64,000 nucleotides of DNA from JAADHI01 sp964451325. Its GTDB lineage: Bacteria; Nitrospirota; Nitrospiria; SBBL01; JAADHI01. The position numbers and the translations under genes are program-made. The notes under the pieces were generated by a model. It was given only the letters and a program-made list of their open reading frames with translations, did not search any database and was not told the DNA's origin. The DNA is taken from positions 1-64,000 of the forward strand of contig CAYVHO010000005.1 in NCBI GenBank assembly GCA_964451325.1. The letters are read 5' to 3'. Positions 59,356-64,000 of the stretch are shown here, in pieces; the stretch's first letter is position 1, and each line of letters opens with the position of its first letter.

Positions 59356-59584
59356 TTCTTATCTCCTTAATCGGTGCAATAATGGGTTAGTGAATTAGAA
59401 TATAAGGGTCTAAACCTTGTCACATTTTTTATAAAAAGACCTTGATCTGCAAGGATAAGCCGCTGTATACATAGCACAGATTTTACTTTATTTCGATTGT
59501 TCCTCAATCTAAATATCGTTGATCTTTACCTAAAATTTTTGGGTCGCAAATATCACATCAACAAATCACTTCCGTCGTAAATAA

Positions 59585-60352
59585 ATGCGGAATGTATTCA
59601 TAAGGAAAGTGGAGGAAATCTTGAAAATACTCAAAATGACATCCTTGCTGGTCATCCCCTTATTGCTGGGGGTAGGGGTTGTTGATGCAGCAGAAAAAAA
59701 ATGGAGCGATGAGGGAGAACTTTCTTCCGTCAACACAGGTGGAAATACCAACGTTTCAACCTTTTCAGCCAAAAATATTGTTAAATACAAATTCAGTGAA
59801 AAATTTGAAGGGAATTGGAAGGCATCGGCGCTGAACAGTAAAACCGAAGGTGTCAAAACCGCTGAGAATTATGCTTCCGAGTTGCGTGGTGATTATCTTT
59901 TTTCCGAACACGTCTATGCGGGTCTTGCCGTGGGTTGGCTCAAAGACAAGTTTGCAGGTATCGATACACGATATTATGCAGGGCCTGTTGCGGGGTATAA
60001 AATTTTTGTTGGGCCAAAACACTTTCTGAAAAGTGAAGCTGGATTAGACTATGTAACCGAAGAATACACCAACAATACCGAAGCAGATTTTCTCAGGGGT
60101 CGTGCTTTTAGTCTGTATGAATTTCATTTCACAGACCTGAACAAGTTCTCTCAGTCTCTTGAATATCTTTACGATTTTGATAACACTAATAATTACAATA
60201 TTAATAGTGTTTCAGCGATGGTGACGGTCTTGAGTCAAAACTTTTCCCTTAAAACAAGTTATGAAATCAAGTACGATAATGAACCAATTGGGGCGAGGTT
60301 AAATAAAAAGACGGATACCCTGCTGGCTGTATCCTTGTTGGTTAATTTTTAG
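59585..60352 (+). CDS. DUF481 (YdiY-like) outer-membrane beta-barrel protein
   Basis: A 255-residue protein with a signal peptide (ILKMTSLLVIPLLLGVGV then VDAA). The mature part is GELSSVNTGGNTNVSTFSAK, FEGNWKASALNSKTEGVKTA, YASELRGDYLFSEHVYAGLA and a final strand TLLAVSLLVNF, the alternating pattern and C-terminal phenylalanine of outer-membrane barrels. DUF481 proteins are often salt-induced; function is unknown. It is divergent from mscS, which would fit an osmotic link. A terminator follows. Confidence 0.85.
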   Translation: MRNVFIRKVEEILKILKMTSLLVIPLLLGVGVVDAAEKKWSDEGELSSVNTGGNTNVSTFSAKNIVKYKFSEKFEGNWKASALNSKTEGVKTAENYASELRGDYLFSEHVYAGLAVGWLKDKFAGIDTRYYAGPVAGYKIFVGPKHFLKSEAGLDYVTEEYTNNTEADFLRGRAFSLYEFHFTDLNKFSQSLEYLYDFDNTNNYNINSVSAMVTVLSQNFSLKTSYEIKYDNEPIGARLNKKTDTLLAVSLLVNF

Positions 60353-60388
60353 TCCTTCGGCCTCATTATTTTTAAGGTGTGATTTGAG

Positions 60389-60426
60389 AAAAGCCGACAG
60401 AATGAAGGTTCTGTCGGCTTTTCTTT
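60389..60426. terminator. Rho-independent terminator after the DUF481 gene
   Basis: AAAAGCCGACAGAA pairs perfectly with TTCTGTCGGCTTTT across a 6-base loop. It has A and T runs on its two sides, so it can work in both directions. Confidence 0.88.
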
Positions 60427-60540
60427 TTATTCCTTATCCTAAAAAAATGCAAGTTCTTCACGATCTCTTTTCAGGCGCTCACTTCATTGACACCTTCCGA
60501 GACCCTATGCTAAGCTTTTTTCATCGTTTTGGAGGAAAAA

Positions 60541-61044
60541 ATGGCTGATAGCTTGACACATTTTAACGAAGAGGGACGGGCCAGAATGGTCGATGTTTCC
60601 GGTAAGAAAGACACACACCGGGAAGCGATCGCGACGGGAACCGTCTATATGAAACCCGGAACCTTAAAACGGATTGAGGAAGGGGAAATTGCAAAAGGGG
60701 ATGTGCTTGCGGTCGCTCAGGTTGCAGGGGTGATGGGCGCTAAAAAAACCCCGGATTTGATCCCAATGTGTCATCCCTTACTCATCACCAGTGTCGATAT
60801 AAAATTTAAAATCTTTCCAGCAGGAGAAAACCAAATTGCTGCGATTGAGGTGATTGGTACGGCCAAAACCTCCGGTCAAACGGGTGTTGAAATGGAGGCC
60901 ATTACCGCGGTCAGTGTGGCCGCTTTAACCATCTACGATATGTGCAAGGCAATTGATAAAGGCATCAGTTTTGGCAAAATAGGCTTGCTTAGAAAAAGTG
61001 GCGGAAAATCAGGCGTTTACACACGTTCTGAGCCTATTCCATGA
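60541..61044 (+). CDS. moaC: Cyclic pyranopterin monophosphate synthase
   Basis: A 167-residue enzyme of molybdenum cofactor synthesis that converts the MoaA product to cPMP. It has GRARMVDVSGKKDTHREAIA, AGVMGAKKTPDLIPMCHPLL and GQTGVEMEAITAVSVAALT, then KSGVYTR. ATG 60541 follows GGAGG. The ABC ATPase gene overlaps its end by 4 bp. No other moa gene is present in the window. Confidence 0.95.
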   Translation: MADSLTHFNEEGRARMVDVSGKKDTHREAIATGTVYMKPGTLKRIEEGEIAKGDVLAVAQVAGVMGAKKTPDLIPMCHPLLITSVDIKFKIFPAGENQIAAIEVIGTAKTSGQTGVEMEAITAVSVAALTIYDMCKAIDKGISFGKIGLLRKSGGKSGVYTRSEPIP

Positions 61045-62474
61045 TCAAGATTGATCATCTCATCAAAGAATTTGATGGTGGTGTCCGTGCGGTGAACGAT
61101 ATCTCTCTGCATGTGGAAGCCGGGGAGGTGTTTGGTTTTCTGGGGCCAAACGGTGCCGGAAAAACCACGACCATCAAAATTTTGACGACACTCTTACATC
61201 CCACTTCGGGAACCGTGACCATTGCAGGACATGATGTGAGTCAAGATCCCTTGGCCGTTCGTATGTCTTTTGGGTATGTTGGGCAACAGAGCGGGGTTGA
61301 TCCTGCATTTACAGTCTCTGAAAATATGTTGCTGCAAGGCCGTCTCTATCACCTTCCCAAAAAGAAAATTGAAGAACGCATGGAGACCCTGCTCGCACTC
61401 TTTGATATGAGTGAGCGCAAGGGGCAATGGGTCGGCTCGCTCTCCGGTGGTTTGAAACGTAGACTGGATATCGCGACGGCTTTGATTCATGAACCCAAAC
61501 TCCTTTTTTTAGATGAGCCAACGATTGGTCTGGATCCCAAAAGTCGGGCGGATTTATGGGCCTATTTGAGACGTCTGAATCAAGAGGGGATGACGCTTTT
61601 TTTAACAACGCATCACTTGGATGAAGTGGATCAGTTGGCAAACCGCGTGGGCATACTCGACAGCGGTCGCATCCGGGTCATTGGTACGCCAGATGAATTG
61701 AAAGATAGTTTGGGTGAGGACACCATCCATCTCACTTTTGCCCAGGCCGTTGATGCAAGGATGCTTGAAATTTTTCGCAAAAAAGAATGGTTTAAAGAGG
61801 TCATTCAAGAGGGGCCGTCTCTCAGGCTTTATTTGGAAAATGGTCAGACCTATCTGCCCAAGGTCATGCAGTGGCTTGAAACCTTGGGGCTTACGGCAAA
61901 GTCGGTTTTACTTGCGCGGCCCACCTTTGATGATGTCTATTTGAAATATACCGGAAAAAACTGGTTGCTTGCGGGCGAATCTTCAGAAGATGAATGGGGC
62001 GGCAAAAATAACAAGTGGGCCAAAAAATGGAAAAAGTCGGGTGATTCAGAAGGCGGCGGTGAGGAAGAATGGAAAAAATGGGGTGGACAGGCAGAAGGGG
62101 ATTGGTCTGGCGAATCAGATCCCCCTCAGTTAGAATCAAGCCCCGTACAGGAATCTTCAAGGTCGGAGGAATCCACGGATTCTGGCGCAGGGCAAGATGA
62201 ACCTTGGAAAAAGTGGGGAAATCAAGCACAGGGTGATTGGTCAGAGAAAGAAGAAGTCAAGGAAAAGCCACAATCCTCTGAAGAAGCTTCTAAATCCATA
62301 AAATCCGACGAAACAAATGATCTCGATGACACAGACACACCGGACGAACCTTGGAAAAAATGGCAAGGCAAAGGTAATACGGGTGGGGTTCCGCAAGATA
62401 AATCCAAGGGGGAGCGTGACGCTCCCTCAGAGTGGCCCTCGGATAAATCTTCCGATCAAAATTGGAAAGAGTGA
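61041..62474 (+). CDS. ABC-2 type exporter ATPase (DrrA-like) with a long W-K-K-W repeat tail
   Basis: A 477-residue protein. Residues 1-310 are a standard DrrA/NodI-type ATPase: FLGPNGAGKTTTIKIL, GSLSGGLKRRLDIA, LLFLDEPTIGLDP, TTHHLDEVDQLANRVGIL, then the DrrA C-terminal domain ending PTFDDVYLKYTGKNW. Residues 311-477 are a hydrophilic, probably disordered tail with EEWKKWGGQAEGDWS (343-357), EPWKKWGNQAQGDWS (388-401) and EPWKKWQGK (437-444), plus NKWAKKWKK and QNWKE. The tail is unlike any ABC family extension I know. The permease gene overlaps its stop. Confidence 0.9.
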   Translation: MIKIDHLIKEFDGGVRAVNDISLHVEAGEVFGFLGPNGAGKTTTIKILTTLLHPTSGTVTIAGHDVSQDPLAVRMSFGYVGQQSGVDPAFTVSENMLLQGRLYHLPKKKIEERMETLLALFDMSERKGQWVGSLSGGLKRRLDIATALIHEPKLLFLDEPTIGLDPKSRADLWAYLRRLNQEGMTLFLTTHHLDEVDQLANRVGILDSGRIRVIGTPDELKDSLGEDTIHLTFAQAVDARMLEIFRKKEWFKEVIQEGPSLRLYLENGQTYLPKVMQWLETLGLTAKSVLLARPTFDDVYLKYTGKNWLLAGESSEDEWGGKNNKWAKKWKKSGDSEGGGEEEWKKWGGQAEGDWSGESDPPQLESSPVQESSRSEESTDSGAGQDEPWKKWGNQAQGDWSEKEEVKEKPQSSEEASKSIKSDETNDLDDTDTPDEPWKKWQGKGNTGGVPQDKSKGERDAPSEWPSDKSSDQNWKE

Positions 62475-63244
62475 GTGATTTGATCCTTCATTTTATTTCT
62501 GATACGCGCTATCTTTTTTTCAAATATCTCAAGCTCACTTGGCGCATGCCGATGTGGACTTTTTTTGGTTTGATTCAGCCCTTATTGTGGCTCTTGATTT
62601 TTGGGCAGCTTTTTAAAGGTTTTGCTGATCTTCCTCAATTTCCGACCGGAGACTACACGCAGTTTCTGGCTCCCGGCGTGATTGTCATGACTGTTTTATT
62701 TGGTGCGTCCTGGTCGGGTGTGAGTTTATTGCGTGATTTGCGTCACGGGGTGATGGAAAAGCTGCTGGTTTCGCCGATTCGCCGTTCTTCTATCGTGCTG
62801 AGTCGTCTGCTTCATAATGCCTTCACTGTGCTGGTTCAGGTTTTTCTCTTGGTGATTGTGTCTGCGGTTATCGGTGCAGGCATGCCCTCAGGACAGGGTT
62901 TCTTTTGGATTTGGGTGATTGTTTTGCTTTTGGCTGTGGGTTTCTCGGCCATTTCCAATGCCCTGGCGATGTTTTTGAAAGAAGAAGAGCCCTTGGTTGT
63001 GATGGGCAATATGCTGACCCTGCCCCTGCTCTTTTTTTCGTCAGCCCTGGTTCCTGCTGATTTTATGCCGGGCTGGATGCGAATGCTCAGCCGTTTTAAT
63101 CCGGTGACTTATGGTGTTGAGGCCGTGCGAGCCTGCTATCAAGGCGTTTTTTTACAGCCTTTCTGGATGAGCCTTGGCATTCTTGTTGTTTTTGCCTTGA
63201 TCTCTTTTATTGCTGCGATAATGACCTTTCAAAAGGCCGAATAG
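62471..63244 (+). CDS. ABC-2 type exporter permease (DrrB-like)
   Basis: A 257-residue protein with six membrane helices. It has WRMPMWTFFGLIQPLLWLLI, FLAPGVIVMTVLFGASWSGV, the loop LRHGVMEKLLVSPIRRSSIV, the ABC-2 signature LTLPLLFFSSALVPADFMPG and FNPVTYGVEAVR. It forms the channel for the ATPase encoded before it; substrates in this group are drugs, lipids or polysaccharides. GTG 62471 gives a 4 bp overlap with the ATPase stop; TTG 62462 is the alternative. Confidence 0.9.
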   Translation: MSDLILHFISDTRYLFFKYLKLTWRMPMWTFFGLIQPLLWLLIFGQLFKGFADLPQFPTGDYTQFLAPGVIVMTVLFGASWSGVSLLRDLRHGVMEKLLVSPIRRSSIVLSRLLHNAFTVLVQVFLLVIVSAVIGAGMPSGQGFFWIWVIVLLLAVGFSAISNALAMFLKEEEPLVVMGNMLTLPLLFFSSALVPADFMPGWMRMLSRFNPVTYGVEAVRACYQGVFLQPFWMSLGILVVFALISFIAAIMTFQKAE

Positions 63245-63248
63245 CCCA

Positions 63249-63902
63249 ATGCATTCTGATTCCGAAAAAAAGGCAACCACCGTACTTTTTCTTCGCCACG
63301 GTAAAACTGATTATCCCAAAAGCCGTTATTACGATGATGCGATAGAAGACCCGGCTCTAAACGCGGTGGGTCTGCGGGAAGCAGCGCCTTGCGCATCATT
63401 TTTTGCGGACTATCCTCATAAAATTTCCGCTGTGTACGTGAGTCCATCCTGCCGGACACAGGAGACTGCAAAAATTGCCATGCAGACTTTGGGTTTGAGT
63501 CTTCAGGTTGTTGATGGTTTACAGGAGTGGCGTTTTGGTAAATGGGGGGGCTTGACGTCTGAGGAAATTCAAACGCGTTACCCGGATGAGTGGGCGGCAT
63601 GGCGAGCCGATATATTGCATTTCACGCCTTCAGGTGGAGAATCTTTGGATTGTTTTGCGAAACGTGCCAATGCGATGGTTACAGAATTAGTCGCACAGCA
63701 TGCGGATCAAACCTTAGTCATGGTGACACATGCGGGTGTGATTCGAATGATTGTTGCGGCAGCACTTGAGATGCCCCCGCTGAATTTTAAACGTTTGGTG
63801 ATTGCACACGCTTCAATAACAAAGATCGCGTACACGGATCGTTGGCCGAATCTACATGCCTTTTCTTATACCCCGGAGATCTTAAACAAGGAGACTTTAT
63901 GA
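63249..63902 (+). CDS. Histidine phosphatase family protein (phosphoglycerate-mutase-like)
   Basis: A 217-residue phosphatase. The phospho-acceptor motif is LFLRHGKTDYPKSRYY, the substrate region has YVSPSCRTQETAKIAM and GLQEWRFGKWGGLTSEEI, and VMVTHAGVIRMIVA carries the second histidine. This is the CobC/GpmB-like branch; alpha-ribazole phosphatase is possible but no cobalamin genes are near. Its stop overlaps the next gene by 4 bp. Confidence 0.9.
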   Translation: MHSDSEKKATTVLFLRHGKTDYPKSRYYDDAIEDPALNAVGLREAAPCASFFADYPHKISAVYVSPSCRTQETAKIAMQTLGLSLQVVDGLQEWRFGKWGGLTSEEIQTRYPDEWAAWRADILHFTPSGGESLDCFAKRANAMVTELVAQHADQTLVMVTHAGVIRMIVAAALEMPPLNFKRLVIAHASITKIAYTDRWPNLHAFSYTPEILNKETL

Positions 63903-64000
63903 AAAAAACGGAAAATGCAAAAAAGAAGGCCCGGCCAAAAAAAACGGTGGCCATGAGTGGCACGGCGCTTGATCCCATGAAGGTGATGGGCATTGCGTCT
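63899..64000 (+). CDS. Start of an unidentified gene (3' partial)
   Basis: ATG 63899 overlaps the phosphatase stop (ATGA) and follows AAGGAG. The 34 visible residues begin with a lysine-rich segment (MKKTENAKKKARPKKT) and continue VAMSGTALDPMKVMGIAS. The gene runs out of the window, and the family cannot be told from this part. Confidence 0.7.
   Translation, partial: MKKTENAKKKARPKKTVAMSGTALDPMKVMGIAS

Overview
The window reads as a piece of a Gram-negative bacterial chromosome of middling GC, mostly core metabolism, with one short scarred island and one large respiratory cluster. A double membrane is suggested by a DUF481-type outer-membrane protein, several lipoproteins including a LolB-like one, an RND exporter and many exported c-type cytochromes. 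I cannot place the phylum from sequence alone. The bd-like oxidase next to Mrp/NuoM-type pump subunits and a split cytochrome b recalls Nitrospirota, Nitrospinota or deltaproteobacterial-type lineages, but that is an impression, not a result.

Layout. 1-2.0 kb: a 38-residue-repeat protein (cut by the window start), a zinc-protease-like protein and a HEAT-repeat protein. 2.0-4.0 kb: a scrap island with HicAB, the tail of an IS3-type transposase, VapBC on the other strand and the tail of a methyltransferase. 4.0-8.8 kb: DEAD-box helicase, a quinone-reductase-like enzyme, two unknowns and purC. 8.9-12.1 kb: nadE-glnA. 12.2-16.8 kb: a ribBA-ribH-nusB-(M17 N-domain)-purB-purS operon behind a near-consensus promoter. 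16.9-23.7 kb: DksA/TraR-like protein, trmI, VanZ-like, MBL hydrolase, Mrp/ApbC, a 29-residue COX24-type peptide, tandem Usp and a DASS transporter. 23.9-29.4 kb: an ACP-FAAL-acyltransferase fusion, dgkA, tRNA-Leu(UAA), a GAF-GGDEF cyclase and a putative lipoprotein.

29.8-45.0 kb is a dense + strand respiratory cluster: two soluble c cytochromes, two Mrp/NuoM-like proton-pump subunits around a small membrane protein, a CydA-like oxidase subunit fused to cytochrome c, three more c cytochromes (one joined to an ethylbenzene-dehydrogenase-gamma-like heme domain), a small exported protein, Rieske protein, split cytochrome b, a 44-residue membrane peptide and a tetraheme cytochrome c. Fifteen CxxCH motifs are encoded. 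The simplest reading is one electron-transfer chain from quinol through a bc-type complex and c hemes to a bd-like oxidase that takes electrons from cytochrome c and may be coupled to ion pumping by the Mrp-like subunits.

45.1-48.7 kb: speD and a three-gene set resembling WbpB/WbpD/WbpE for diacetamido-uronic acid sugars. 48.8-50.8 kb: an AAA ATPase plus TOPRIM-like DUF4276 pair, a likely defence module. 50.9-64 kb: tsaB, a LolB-like lipoprotein, tRNA-Ala(CGC), fbp, thrB, a LOG-family nucleosidase, an RND exporter, mscS, a DUF481 protein, moaC, an ABC exporter pair, a histidine phosphatase and the start of one more gene. The RND and ABC proteins share an unusual repeated WKKW-type motif in disordered segments.
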